Of a stretch of 64,000 bases of DNA, positions 26,486 through 34,768 are shown piece by piece. The stretch covers positions 62,001-126,000 of the forward strand of contig JAGYJU010000016.1 of NCBI GenBank assembly GCA_018401965.1, read 5' to 3'. Under the pieces are notes generated by a model that was not told the DNA's origin, ran no database searches, and was given only the letters and a program-made list of their open reading frames with translations. Position numbers and translations under genes: made by a program. Numbering within the stretch: position 1 is the first letter of the stretch; each line of letters begins with the position of its first letter. This stretch comes from Roseicyclus sp. (GTDB taxonomy: Bacteria; Pseudomonadota; Alphaproteobacteria; Rhodobacterales; Rhodobacteraceae).

Positions 26486-26562
26486 TGGTACCAGCGCCCC
26501 GGCTTGAACGGGGGACCTCCTGATCCACAATCAGGCGCTCTAACCAACTGAGCTACGCCGGC
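26486..26562 (-). tRNA. tRNA-His (GTG anticodon)
   Basis: On the minus strand the 77-nt gene folds as a cloverleaf: acceptor GCCGGCG pairs with CGCTGGT, D-arm GCTCAGTTGGTTAGAGC, anticodon stem CCTGA-TTGTGGA-TCAGG with anticodon GTG, T-arm CCCCG-TTCAAGC-CGGGG, and encoded CCA. The base before G1 is T and the discriminator is A73, so it lacks the usual G(-1):C73 pair of tRNA-His and has a G1:U72 pair. Confidence 0.95.
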
Positions 26563-26734
26563 AGTGTCATTGCACGTGGCGGGGATAGCGCCCACGCCGC
26601 GCGATTGCAAGAGGTCAGGCGCGCAAGTCGGAATTGCCCCACCAGATCACGCGGCGCCGCGCGGGCCGCGCTGCCTTGCTTGCACAAACCGCCGCCACCC
26701 GCTACCTCCGAGCATGGATTTGGAGACAGCACCC

Positions 26735-26932
26735 ATGGGCATCAACAGCGAAAACGACGTGGCAGCGAACTTGCAGATCGGGCCGACGACGCTTGGCATG
26801 GTCAGGATCTATGTCGAGGGCGACGGTATCGACCTGCCGCTGGATTTCGAGCCGGAAGAGGCCGAGGAAATCGCCGAAGAATTGCGTGCCGCCGCCGCCG
26901 CCGCGCGCGCCATGGGCAAGAAAAAGCGCTGA
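26735..26932 (+). CDS. DUF6324 small protein
   Basis: This 65-residue acidic protein begins MGINSENDVAANLQIGPTTL and ends in a helical alanine-rich tail with KKKR. It resembles the short DUF6324 proteins conserved in Rhodobacteraceae; function unknown. ATG at 26735 follows GGAGA at good spacing; an in-frame ATG at 26714 would add seven residues. It converges on mmcB with three bases between stops. Confidence 0.75.
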   Translation: MGINSENDVAANLQIGPTTLGMVRIYVEGDGIDLPLDFEPEEAEEIAEELRAAAAAARAMGKKKR

Positions 26933-26935
26933 TCG

Positions 26936-27394
26936 CTACAAGATCAGGCCCGGATCGCGCAAACCCTGCAGCCGCAGCGCCGCGTGTCGCGCAAACCGCT
27001 GCGTCACCGCGCGCCGCCGGGCGGGGGGCAGTTTCACCTCTGGCCCCATGCGCAAGATCTCTGCGTCATAGGCATCGGCGATGATCAGCCCGGTGTCATC
27101 GGGCAACAGATCGGTGGGAAACGCGTCATCCACCGCCCAGAAATACCGATCCCCCCATTCCAGGTACCCGGCCCATTTGCCATCCGATGTGAAATCGGCG
27201 CGCGATGATTTGCATTCGATCACCCAGAGCTCGCCCTTGGGGCCAAGCGCCATCACGTCCAGCCGCTTGCCGCGTTCGGGGGTGAATTCTTCCAGCGTGA
27301 CGAAATCATGCCCGCGCAAATGGCGACAGACGCCGCGCGCCAGCATCTGGCCCGGTGTGCGCGGATCATGGGCAAGGGGCGCAAGATCGGACAT
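26936..27394 (-). CDS. mmcB: MmcB-family DNA repair protein
   Basis: The 152-residue protein is a compact PD-(D/E)XK nuclease-like fold: the Asp in RLDVMALGPKGELWVIECKSS and the ECK triad member near residue 55-65 form the metal site. In Caulobacter, MmcB belongs to the SOS response and contributes to tolerance of mitomycin-type damage. No LexA box is obvious upstream. It is divergent from the predicted small RNA that begins about 80 bp away. Confidence 0.85.
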   Translation of the reverse strand: MSDLAPLAHDPRTPGQMLARGVCRHLRGHDFVTLEEFTPERGKRLDVMALGPKGELWVIECKSSRADFTSDGKWAGYLEWGDRYFWAVDDAFPTDLLPDDTGLIIADAYDAEILRMGPEVKLPPARRRAVTQRFARHAALRLQGLRDPGLIL

Positions 27395-27442
27395 GGCGCA
27401 AGACTGGAACAATCCACGAACAAAGGCAAGCGCAGCCGGGTC

Positions 27443-27471
27443 TTGCCAGACGCCGCGCCCCCGCCTATCTG
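27443..27471 (+). promoter_or_regulatory. Promoter of the predicted 6S-like RNA
   Basis: TTGCCA (27443-27448) and TATCTG (27466-27471) are separated by exactly 17 bp, placing the transcript start near 27477, at the first base of the closing stem of the RNA. Confidence 0.5.
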
Positions 27472-27476
27472 GTGGA

Positions 27477-27640
27477 GTGACGGATCTGCTCGACGCGTGC
27501 CTGTGGCAAAATTCCAGTGGCCTTAAGCATTTTCGAGGGAGCTGGCTCTGATCGGATCCTGGTCTGATTACCTGGTGCCCACCTGTACACACAGGTCCTC
27601 GGGAATTGAACGCCTCCACGGTTGCTGCGGTCCCCGTCAC
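27477..27640 (+). ncRNA. ssrS: Structured small RNA, probably 6S RNA
   Basis: A 164-nt segment in a gene-free gap is closed by GTGACGG (27477-27483) pairing with CCGTCAC (27634-27640). Further pairing inside (for example CTGTGG near 27502 with CCACGG near 27615) gives a long interrupted hairpin with an open centre, the shape by which 6S RNA mimics an open promoter and binds sigma-70 polymerase. It has its own promoter upstream and an intrinsic terminator downstream. The central GCCTTAAGC recalls GCCTTAAAACTGC in E. coli 6S. No reading frame, tmRNA tag or SRP motif fits. The class call needs a covariance-model search. Confidence 0.6.
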
Positions 27641-27643
27641 ATG

Positions 27644-27674
27644 AAAACGCCGCCCTGCAAGGGGCGGCGTTTTT
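27644..27674 (+). terminator. Intrinsic terminator, probably bidirectional
   Basis: AAAACGCCGCCC and GGGCGGCGTTTTT form a GC-rich hairpin around TGCAAG. The T5 tail serves the small RNA; the AAAA on the other side gives four Ts on the minus strand for the gene ending at 27695. Confidence 0.85.
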
Positions 27675-27694
27675 CGCATCTCGGGAATGGCGGA

Positions 27695-28015
27695 TCAGCG
27701 GCGGCGGTCATCAGTGCGGATGCGCACCGGAACGGGGACGGCACCGCGGGCAAAGACCGCGTCGCGGCGGCCCTTGGGCGCGTCATCGTCGCTGTCATCG
27801 CCCATGGTCATGATCTTGTAGCCCACCTGTGCCGACCCGAAGGTGATGCCGCACAGCACCACCAAGACCGCCAGCGCGATCGGGCCCTCGGCGGTATGTG
27901 TCACCAGGTGCCACAGGCCCGCCACGTCAAAGGCAAGCAACATGCCCACGAAGACCCCCGCGATGCCAAAGCCGATCGCGGCATGACGCAGGATGAAACG
28001 GATGTGTTGGGGCAT
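27695..28015 (-). CDS. Small two-helix membrane protein, function unknown
   Basis: The 106-residue protein has two transmembrane segments (around 12-30 and 45-65) and a polar C-terminus rich in Asp then Arg (GDDSDDDAPKGRRD). I do not recognise a family beyond hypothetical proteins of related bacteria. It ends at the bidirectional terminator. Confidence 0.65.
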   Translation of the reverse strand: MPQHIRFILRHAAIGFGIAGVFVGMLLAFDVAGLWHLVTHTAEGPIALAVLVVLCGITFGSAQVGYKIMTMGDDSDDDAPKGRRDAVFARGAVPVPVRIRTDDRRR

Positions 28016-28118
28016 GGGCGACTCCTTGCTGTGTCACGGTGATAGTTATGCCCGCAGGCGCCCCGTGCAAGGGTCCGCGTCACCCTGGCACGGGCGGTGG
28101 CGCATCATTGCCTAAATC

Positions 28119-29039
28119 TCAGGCAACCGACAGCGCCAACCAGCCCATGTAGCCTGCATAGATCATCAAGAACCCTGCGCCCGCACCACGCCCGATCCGG
28201 CCAAGAAACAAGACCCCCAGCAACAAGACCGCAGATCCGGCCACCATCACCAGATCGACCGGCGACAGCCCCGGCGGCACCGGGATCGGCACGATCACCG
28301 CGGTCAGGCCCAGGATGGCAAGGATGTTGAACACGTTCGACCCCAGCACATTGCCAAGCGCCAATCCCGCCTGCCCGCGCCGCGCCGCGATCACGCTGGT
28401 CGCCAGTTCCGGCAACGACGTGCCCACGGCCACGACCGTCAGGCCGATCACCGTTTCCCCGATGCCAAGCGCGCGTGCGATGCCAGTGGCACCTTCCACC
28501 AAAAGCCAGGCCCCGCCGATCAGCGCGGCCAGCCCCAGGACTAAAAGGCCCGCGATCTTGCCGGTGCCAAGCCCCGCGATCTCGGGCACGGGTTCCATCG
28601 CCGCATCCCGCGACAGCGCGCGCCAGATGTAGACGGCCAGCGCCCCCAGCAAGATCACGCCTTCGACCCGGCCCACGGCGACCCCCAGGACGATCACCGC
28701 GATCCCAAACACCGTGGCCACCGCCAGCCAGGCCCGATCCTCGACACCGGCAACCCCGGCGGGCACCGGCGCAATCACCGCCGCAAGCCCAAGGATCAAC
28801 AGGATATTGGCGATATTCGAACCCAGCACATTGCCGATGGCAATGCCCGGCGCCCCCGCAAGCGCCGCCGACAGCGATGTCAGCATCTCGGGCATCGATG
28901 TGCCGAACCCCAGCACCACCGCCCCCACGACCGCCATCGGCAATTGCATCCGCGTGGCAAGGGCCACGGCCCCCCGCACCAGCCCTTCGCCACCGCCAAG
29001 CAACAGGGCAAGCCCCGCCAGAACCATAACGATATCCAT
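28119..29039 (-). CDS. Calcium/sodium antiporter, YrbG-like CaCA family
   Basis: This inner-membrane antiporter exchanges Ca2+ (or another cation) for Na+ or H+. The 306-residue protein has two five-helix halves with the family's alpha-repeats: GFGTSMPEMLTSLSAA with GNVLGSNIANI in the first, and AVGTSLPELATSVIAA with GNVLGSNVFNI in the second. The conserved acidic residues that bind the ion are present in both. Length is normal. Confidence 0.92.
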   Translation of the reverse strand: MDIVMVLAGLALLLGGGEGLVRGAVALATRMQLPMAVVGAVVLGFGTSMPEMLTSLSAALAGAPGIAIGNVLGSNIANILLILGLAAVIAPVPAGVAGVEDRAWLAVATVFGIAVIVLGVAVGRVEGVILLGALAVYIWRALSRDAAMEPVPEIAGLGTGKIAGLLVLGLAALIGGAWLLVEGATGIARALGIGETVIGLTVVAVGTSLPELATSVIAARRGQAGLALGNVLGSNVFNILAILGLTAVIVPIPVPPGLSPVDLVMVAGSAVLLLGVLFLGRIGRGAGAGFLMIYAGYMGWLALSVA

Positions 29040-29149
29040 GACCCACCCTTATCGGCCCGCATATGCCCCGCGCACCGGCCCCGATGGCGTGCAAGTGGCA
29101 TTCGGCGAACCTGCCCGCAAGGCCCGGTCAGCGGCTTTTTCGCAAGGCG

Positions 29150-29650
29150 TCAGAACGCCTCTGGCTTGGCCTCTCGTGCCATGTGATCCAGCACGGCATT
29201 GACGAATTTCGGCTCCTTCCGTTCCGGGAAAAACGCGCGCGCCACGTCGACATATTCGCTGATCACCACCTTGGGCGGGGCCACGCCCTCGACCAGCTCG
29301 GCGCCCGCGGCGCGAAACAGCGCGCGCAGCGTCGGGTCGATCCGGTGGATCGGCCATTTCGCCACCAGCGCGCGATCCGTCATCTGGTCGATCCGGGCCT
29401 GCCAGTTCACCGCGTCTTCCAGCGTCTTGGCGAACAGGTCGGGGTCACCCTCGGCCATTTCCTCGCCCTCGTAGACCGCGCCGAAGCGATGCGTTTCGAA
29501 CTCGGTCCGAACGGCTTGGCGGGTCTGGCCCGACACTTCCATCTGGAACAGCGCCTGCACGGCATAAAGCCGCGCGGCAGACCGCATCTGGCGGCGCTCT
29601 TCGCGGCTGATGCCCTTGGGGCGCGGGGTCTGGGCAGGGTCGTCGATCAT
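29150..29650 (-). CDS. nusB: Transcription antitermination factor NusB
   Basis: NusB with S10 (NusE) binds boxA RNA and supports antitermination of rRNA operons. The 166-residue helical protein has the conserved SAARLYAVQALFQME at the N-terminus and VISEYVDVARAFFPERKEPKFVNAVLD at the C-terminus. Its ATG overlaps the ribH stop (ATGA), so the two are translationally coupled at the end of the riboflavin operon, a common arrangement. Confidence 0.96.
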   Translation of the reverse strand: MIDDPAQTPRPKGISREERRQMRSAARLYAVQALFQMEVSGQTRQAVRTEFETHRFGAVYEGEEMAEGDPDLFAKTLEDAVNWQARIDQMTDRALVAKWPIHRIDPTLRALFRAAGAELVEGVAPPKVVISEYVDVARAFFPERKEPKFVNAVLDHMAREAKPEAF

Positions 29651-30195
29651 GCGCGTGAGGGGCCTTCGCTGTCGCCCGCGCCACCGGTCACATCGGGGCG
29701 CGGCTTGAAACCGATGCCGCCTTTAGGCTGCGCGAACCGGCGCGTCAACGCGATCAGGTGCAGGGCCGCCGCCGCCGCACCGCCCGCCGTGTTCAGCCGC
29801 GCCGCATCGGCGCGTTCTTCGGCCTGGGCGCGGGTTTCCACCGTGATGATCCCGTTGCCGATGCAAACGCCCTGCATCCCCAACAGCGTCAGCGCCCGCG
29901 CGCTTTCATTGACCACCACGTCGTAATGCGAGGTCGCCCCCCGGATCACGCAGCCAAGGGCGACGTAACCGTCGAAATCGCCCAGCCGATGCGCGATGCC
30001 GATGGCCGTCGCGATTTCCAGCGAACCGGGCACCTCGAGCGTTTCATGCGCCACGCCCGCCTGGTCGAGCACCGCGCGCGCCGCGCCAAGCTGCGCCTGC
30101 GAAATGGCGGTGTAATAAGGCGCGATCACGATGGCGATCTTCACCGGCTTGTCGAAACCCGGCAGCCCCATGTCATTGTCGGAATGTCCGGCCAT
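29647..30195 (-). CDS. ribH: 6,7-dimethyl-8-ribityllumazine synthase
   Basis: RibH condenses 5-amino-6-ribitylaminouracil with 3,4-dihydroxybutanone phosphate, the penultimate step of riboflavin synthesis. The 182-residue product contains EVPGSLEIATA (near 54), ALGCVIRGATSHYDVV (near 80, with the catalytic His) and IGNGIITVET. The C-terminal tail beyond about residue 160 is longer than usual. It begins directly after the ribB stop. Confidence 0.96.
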   Translation of the reverse strand: MAGHSDNDMGLPGFDKPVKIAIVIAPYYTAISQAQLGAARAVLDQAGVAHETLEVPGSLEIATAIGIAHRLGDFDGYVALGCVIRGATSHYDVVVNESARALTLLGMQGVCIGNGIITVETRAQAEERADAARLNTAGGAAAAALHLIALTRRFAQPKGGIGFKPRPDVTGGAGDSEGPSRA

Positions 30196-31326
30196 TTATC
30201 CAAGCTCCGAAATCTTGCGCGTGCCCAGGATGGACAGGCCATAAGCCTCCAGCCCGACGACCTTGGGCTTGGGGGAATTTGTCAGCAGGATCATGTCGCT
30301 GATCCCCAGCGACGACAGGATCTGCGCGCCAAGCCCGTATTGCCGCAAGGTCTGGGGGCTGACCTCGTCCTCGACGACCAGCTTCATGGTCAGATCGCGC
30401 AGCAAGACCAGAACGCCGCGCCCCTCGTCCGCGATCAGGCGCATGGCATCGCCAAACTCGCCCGCGCGCCCCTTGGGGCCCGCGCCCACCACGTCCAGCA
30501 GGGGGTCCATGGCATGCATCCGCACCAGAACCGGGTCGGGCGTGGAAATATCGCCCTTGATCAGCACGATATGTTCGGCGCCCTGGGTCTCGTCGGTGTA
30601 GATCCGCATGGTCCAGTCGCCACCGAATTCACTGGTGATGACCTGTTCCTGCCGTACCTTGACCAGGTTGTCATGCCGCCGCCGATAGGAAATCAGGTCG
30701 CTGATCGTGCCGATCTTCAGATTGTGGCGCTGCGCAAACCCCACAAGGTCGGGCAGCCGCGCCATGGACCCGTCTTCGTTCATGATCTCGCAGATCACGC
30801 CCGACGGGTTCAGCCCCGCCAGACGCGAGATATCCACCGCCGCTTCCGTATGGCCCGCGCGCACCAGCACGCCGCCATCGCGCGCGCGCAGCGGGAACAC
30901 ATGGCCCGGCGTGGCGATATCAGCCGCGCCGCGCGACGCATCGATGGCCACCTGCACCGTGCGCGCGCGGTCCGCCGCCGAAATGCCCGTGGTCACGCCC
31001 TCGCGCGCCTCGATCGACAAGGTGAACGCGGTCTCGTGGCGCGACGAATTGTTCGTCGACATCAGCGGCAGGCCAAGCTCGTCGATCCGGGCGCTGGTCA
31101 TCGACAAGCAGATCAGCCCGCGCCCATGGGTCGCCATGAAGTTGATCACATCGGGCGTCGCCCATTGCGCGGGGATCACCAGATCACCTTCGTTTTCGCG
31201 GTCCTCGTGATCGACCAGGATGAACATATGGCCGTTGCGCGCCTCCTCGAGGATCTCCTCGATGGGCGAAATCGCCTCGGCCCAGTCTTTCTCGACCGGT
31301 CCCGGCTGTTCAAAGGCTTGCGTCAT
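30196..31326 (-). CDS. ribB: 3,4-dihydroxy-2-butanone-4-phosphate synthase with degenerate GTP cyclohydrolase II domain
   Basis: The N-terminal domain (about 20-225) makes dihydroxybutanone phosphate from ribulose 5-phosphate and has the family motifs DHEDRENEGDLV and GHTEAAVDISRLAG. The C-terminal domain (about 230-376) is homologous to GTP cyclohydrolase II, but the zinc-binding cysteine cluster is replaced (the region reads VRMHAMDPLLDVVGAG), so it is probably not catalytic there; this is known for several alphaproteobacterial RibBA-like proteins. GTP cyclohydrolase activity must come from another gene. It heads ribH-nusB. Confidence 0.93.
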   Translation of the reverse strand: MTQAFEQPGPVEKDWAEAISPIEEILEEARNGHMFILVDHEDRENEGDLVIPAQWATPDVINFMATHGRGLICLSMTSARIDELGLPLMSTNNSSRHETAFTLSIEAREGVTTGISAADRARTVQVAIDASRGAADIATPGHVFPLRARDGGVLVRAGHTEAAVDISRLAGLNPSGVICEIMNEDGSMARLPDLVGFAQRHNLKIGTISDLISYRRRHDNLVKVRQEQVITSEFGGDWTMRIYTDETQGAEHIVLIKGDISTPDPVLVRMHAMDPLLDVVGAGPKGRAGEFGDAMRLIADEGRGVLVLLRDLTMKLVVEDEVSPQTLRQYGLGAQILSSLGISDMILLTNSPKPKVVGLEAYGLSILGTRKISELG

Positions 31327-31384
31327 GGCCGTTCTCTCCGCGCGTCGTTTCAGGGGCGCAGATAGCCCATCGTTGCGCCGGTGA

Positions 31385-31963
31385 CTAGGCCACGGCGACG
31401 GCGTCGAACATCACGCCCCTGTCGATCACACCGCCCAGCCCCGCCGCCGCGCACCAGCCGCGTTCCACCTCTGTGGCCGCGACCAGAACCACCCCGTCGC
31501 GCGCCAGCCGCCGCTCTGCCAAGGCGCCCCGGATCGTGTCGCAGGTGTCGCGCCATGTCGCGGTAAAGGCCGGCGCGGCGCTGGCCGCCTCCAACAGACC
31601 CGGCTGCGCCGCCAGGACATCCGCCGCGCGGGCCGGCGCATAGACCGCCGCCAGACGCCCGGCTGCCCCGGCCAGATCCGTCAGCCGCGCCGCCACATCC
31701 GCGCCGACCGTCACCTGCCCCCGGCGCAGATCCAGCGCATTGCCGGAAAACAGGAAGGCCACGATGTCATGGCCCGTGGTGGTACGGATCGTGGCATAGG
31801 TCTTGTAGGGCAGGCCCAAACGCTTGGCGCGCGCCACATGGATGCGCACCACCTCCAAGGGCAGGCTCGGCAACAGCTCGCGCCGCGCCTTGGTCCAGGC
31901 CAGCTTGCGAAAGCCGAACCCCGGCTCCATCGACGGCCCGTTGTTATGCCCGATCCCGCTCAT
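31385..31963 (-). CDS. MSGIGHNNGP-type hypothetical protein
   Basis: The 192-residue product opens with MSGIGHNNGPSM, an N-terminal motif I know from uncharacterised alphaproteobacterial proteins, followed by a basic helix-turn-helix-like region (WTKARRELLPSLPLEVVRIHVARAKRLGLPYKTYATIRTTTG) and an alanine-rich C-terminal half. It might bind DNA, but that is inference. It sits in the riboflavin cluster between ribE and ribB on the same strand. The start at 31963 places the motif at the very N-terminus. Confidence 0.72.
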   Translation of the reverse strand: MSGIGHNNGPSMEPGFGFRKLAWTKARRELLPSLPLEVVRIHVARAKRLGLPYKTYATIRTTTGHDIVAFLFSGNALDLRRGQVTVGADVAARLTDLAGAAGRLAAVYAPARAADVLAAQPGLLEAASAAPAFTATWRDTCDTIRGALAERRLARDGVVLVAATEVERGWCAAAGLGGVIDRGVMFDAVAVA

Positions 31964-31972
31964 GCCCCGCCT

Positions 31973-32020
31973 GTCGCTTCTTCGTTTCTCAAATATCCCC
32001 GCCGGAGGCCGCCGGCACCG
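31973..32020 (-). repeat. Recurring intergenic motif, divergent copy 3
   Basis: Read on the minus strand, GCGGGGATATTTGAGAAACG and GAAGAAG resemble the TATTTTCGGCCAGA-GGAAG half of the copies at 10873 and 19031. It lies between ribE and the downstream gene. Confidence 0.35.
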
Positions 32021-32057
32021 CGCCGACAAGGGCCGGAACGGCCCGCGAAGGCCCCCC

Positions 32058-32645
32058 TCACCCCCACTCCTGCAACCGCGCCACGTAGCGCGCCAGCGTG
32101 TCGATCTCGAGGTTCACCAGATCGCCCACCGCCGTGTCGCCCCAGGTCGTCACCGCCTTGGTATGCGGGATCAGGTTCACCCCGAAGGTCACGCCCTCGA
32201 CCTCGTTCACGGTCAGCGAGGTGCCGTTCAGCGCCACCGATCCCTTGGGCGCGATGAAGCGCGCCAGCGCCTCGGGCGCGCGGAAACTGATCCGGGTCGA
32301 TGCGCCCTCATCCGTCACCCCCACGACCTCGGCCACGCCATCGACATGGCCCGATACGATATGCCCGCCCAATTCATCGCCCAGCCGCAGCGCGCGTTCC
32401 AGGTTCAGCCGCTGGCCCACCGCCCAACCCGACACATTGGTTTTCGACACGGTTTCGGCGGAAATATCGACCTCGAACCAATCCGCCCCCAACCCCGTCA
32501 CCGTCAGGCAGACCCCGTCGCAGGCGATGGAGGCCCCGATATCGATCGCCTTGGTGTCATAGCCGGTGCCGATCCGCGCCTGAAGGTCGCCCGCCAGCCG
32601 CAGCGCCCGCACCTCGCCCAGATCGGTCACGATCCCCGTGAACAT
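32058..32645 (-). CDS. ribE: Riboflavin synthase, alpha chain
   Basis: RibE dismutates two lumazine molecules to riboflavin and the pyrimidine recycled by RibH. The 195-residue protein has the two homologous barrels of the family: MFTGIVTDLGEV at the N-terminus with ACDGVCLTVTG, then HIVSGHVDGVAEV with VALNGTSLTVNEV. Start at 32645 gives the canonical MFTGIV. It is on the same strand as ribB-ribH-nusB, while ribD lies 8 kb away across the invaded capsule locus. Confidence 0.95.
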   Translation of the reverse strand: MFTGIVTDLGEVRALRLAGDLQARIGTGYDTKAIDIGASIACDGVCLTVTGLGADWFEVDISAETVSKTNVSGWAVGQRLNLERALRLGDELGGHIVSGHVDGVAEVVGVTDEGASTRISFRAPEALARFIAPKGSVALNGTSLTVNEVEGVTFGVNLIPHTKAVTTWGDTAVGDLVNLEIDTLARYVARLQEWG

Positions 32646-32821
32646 CGCCGCATTCCCCATGTCTGTGTCGCCCCGACACAATCACGCGCGCGCGCCCGCT
32701 TCAAGTTCAAGCAGCGCGCGCGCCACAGATCTGCCTGCTTTGCGTCGCAGCCACGCCGCCTTTGCTTGCTTTCATCGCGCGAAAGCCGCATGCCCATGGC
32801 AGTAACGAGTAGTAAATCCCG

Positions 32822-33409
32822 ATGGCCCAACGCCACGCAACCCGCGTGTTCCTCTTTCTGCAAGGCCCCCACGGCCCGTTTTTCGGCCAGCTTGGCCGGA
32901 TGCTGGGGGCTGCGGGCGCGCGCGTCTGGCGCGTGGGGTTCAACAGCGGCGATGCCGCCTTCTGGCCCGACCCCGCCAGCTACATCGCCTTTGCCGCTGC
33001 GCCCGATACCTGGCCGGGCCGCATCGCGGCGATCCTGGATCAAAAGGGCATCACCGATCTTGTGCTGTACGGCGACACGCGCCCGATCCACGCGACCGCC
33101 ATCGCCGCCGCCCGCGCCCGCGGCCTGACCGTCCATGTCTTCGAAGAAGGCTACCTGCGGCCCTATTGGGTCACCTATGAACGCGGCGGGGCCAATGGCC
33201 ATTCGCGGATCATGGAATTGACGGTCGAGGAGATGCGCCGCGCGCTGGCGGGGCTGGATCTCGATCTGCCCGATGCGCCCGCGCGCTGGGGCGACATGCG
33301 CCAGCACGTGTTCTACGGCGCGCTTTACCATTATTTCGTGTTCCTGCGAAACCGACGCTATGCCGGGTCAGGGCTATTCACTGTAGGGCAGAAAGTTATT
33401 GAAAGTTAG
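32822..33409 (+). pseudogene. kpsS: KpsS-like capsule Kdo-transferase, truncated by an IS
   Basis: The first about 182 residues match KpsS-type enzymes, which add the first Kdo of the capsule linker to a phospholipid: RVFLFLQGPHGPFFGQLGRML, LVLYGDTRPIH, FEEGYLRPYWVTYERGGANG. At 33369 the frame runs into the end of an ISAs1-family element and stops after 13 foreign residues. The family is usually about 400 residues or more, so roughly half is missing and the rest is not found downstream. The gene is probably non-functional. Confidence 0.88.
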
Positions 33410-34091
33410 CTTGTTGTCTGAATCTCTGTTGTCGACGGCTTTGGAGGATGGCAACGATGATCTCATTACGTTCAGTTTTGCGGGAAATTCCGGACACGCG
33501 AGGAAAGAAAGGGCGTCTACATAGGCTCGAAGCGATCCTTGGGCTGATCCTTCTTTCGATGTTGACGGGCCGTACGGGGATGATGGCGGCCTACCGGCTT
33601 GGGCGCACCTTGTCCCGTTCACAACTCAACCGACTTGGGTTCCGACGTGACCGCCAGTCCCCTGCCACGCGACGTTGACGGAGACTTTGCGAGGGATTGA
33701 TCCGGACGCAATGGCTCGCGCCTTCAGCCGTCTCACGGTCGAAGGACGGACTGAAGACGCAGATACGAAGGTCCAGCGTCATATCGCGTTAGACGGCAAG
33801 ACGCTGCGAGCCAGCAAGGACGGGAAGCGCGCGCTGAACATGTCTTATCGGCGTTTTGCGCAGCGCTCGAACAATCTGCCGGCCATACCTCCTCCCGAGG
33901 TAAAGGCCGGGAGATCCCAGATGCGTTGCGGCTGATCGAGACCATTGATCTTGAGGGATTGGTTGTCACGGGAGACGCAATTTTCTGCCAAAAAACAATC
34001 GCTTCTCGGATTGTGGAGAAGGGTGGTGATTTCTTGCTCCCAGTGAAGCGGAACCAGAAAGACCTTTGCGAAGAAATCGAAACGGCCTTTC
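33369..34091 (+). mobile_element. ISAs1-family element, 3'-truncated remnant
   Basis: The left end CAGGGCTATTCACTG begins directly inside the kpsS frame and resembles ISAs1 termini. Its transposase has two frameshifts and is cut off where the IS701-like element begins. No right end or target duplication remains. It is a different member from the copy at 387-3075. Confidence 0.75.
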
Positions 34092-34135
34092 AGCTCGACT
34101 TTGTACATTTTCTGCGGCTAGGCCGCGAAGCATAA
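33457..34135 (+). pseudogene. ISAs1-family transposase, frameshifted and truncated
   Basis: Three frame segments together read as an ISAs1/H-repeat DDE transposase: 33457-33660 (IPDTRGKKGRLHRLEAILGL), 33665-33842 (HIALDGKTLRASKDG) and 33843-34091 (VVTGDAIFCQKTIASRIVE, LLPVKRNQKDLCEEIE). Frame changes occur near 33655-33665 and near 33842. The C-terminal third is absent; the last 15 codons before the stop at 34135 come from the neighbouring element. Confidence 0.85.
34092..34111. repeat. 20-bp inverted repeat, left copy
   Basis: AGCTCGACTTTGTACATTTT here is the exact reverse complement of 37212-37231. The pair brackets the IS701-like transposase, the IS256 insertion and the DUF3024-like gene. 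Confidence 0.7.
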
Positions 34136-34760
34136 GGCTTGAGCCATTCGAACGAAGCGGTCTGGCGGGATTTTATTGCGCTGTCGGTCTGGCGGGGAGT
34201 GTGAAGAAATGTCTCCGACCCATAGGGAGAAGCGGACGGCGCCGATTGCATCGGAGAATGTGAGATGGGTTTTCCGGTACCACGCTGCGGCATAAGGGGA
34301 GCTTGCAGAGTTCAGAAGATCGCCCGCCCAAAGCGTAATAAGACTGTAAAGACCGAGCAGCGCGGGCGTTGTGCGCGCGATAGCTTTGTCGGACCATTGG
34401 CGTTGCGTTTCGACCCCGAGATGGGCGCGGGTTTCTGCGAAGGTGACTTCGACCTGCCAACGCCGTACGAAGAAGGCGACGATTTCGGCAGGTTGCAGGG
34501 TGACATCCGTGCTGAAGAATGCCTGTGGGTCTCTGCGATCTTCAGGGTCACGGACCAGAACCCATCGGATAGTTGCAGGCGTGTTGCCCGGGCGATACCA
34601 GATCGCGATGTCAGAGGTGATTTCAAGCTCCTTGTCCTGCTTATGGCCGTACCAGGTAGGAACGCAGATCCGGTGCCAAACAGTTGCCGGATTTGACAGA
34701 AGGGTTTTGAGTTTGGGCAGGGGTGCGCCTTTTTGTGCAGGACGGCCAAGGCTGTGTCGA

Positions 34761-34768
34761 GATCGCTC
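34761..34768. repeat. Target-site duplication of IS256 element, left copy
   Basis: GATCGCTC occurs here and at 36086-36093 at the two ends of the IS256-family element. Confidence 0.9.

Noticed and set aside
27477-27640. tmRNA or SRP (4.5S) RNA
   Set aside because: No tag-peptide frame, tRNA-like T-arm, or GGAAGGAAGCAGCC-type SRP loop is present; the long interrupted hairpin fits 6S better.
31327-31384. FMN riboswitch before ribB
   Set aside because: The spacer is only 58 bp and has none of the conserved RFN-element blocks.
387-34091. Composite transposon formed by the two ISAs1-type elements
   Set aside because: The two are different family members with different ends, one is truncated, and the intervening 30 kb is conserved housekeeping DNA.
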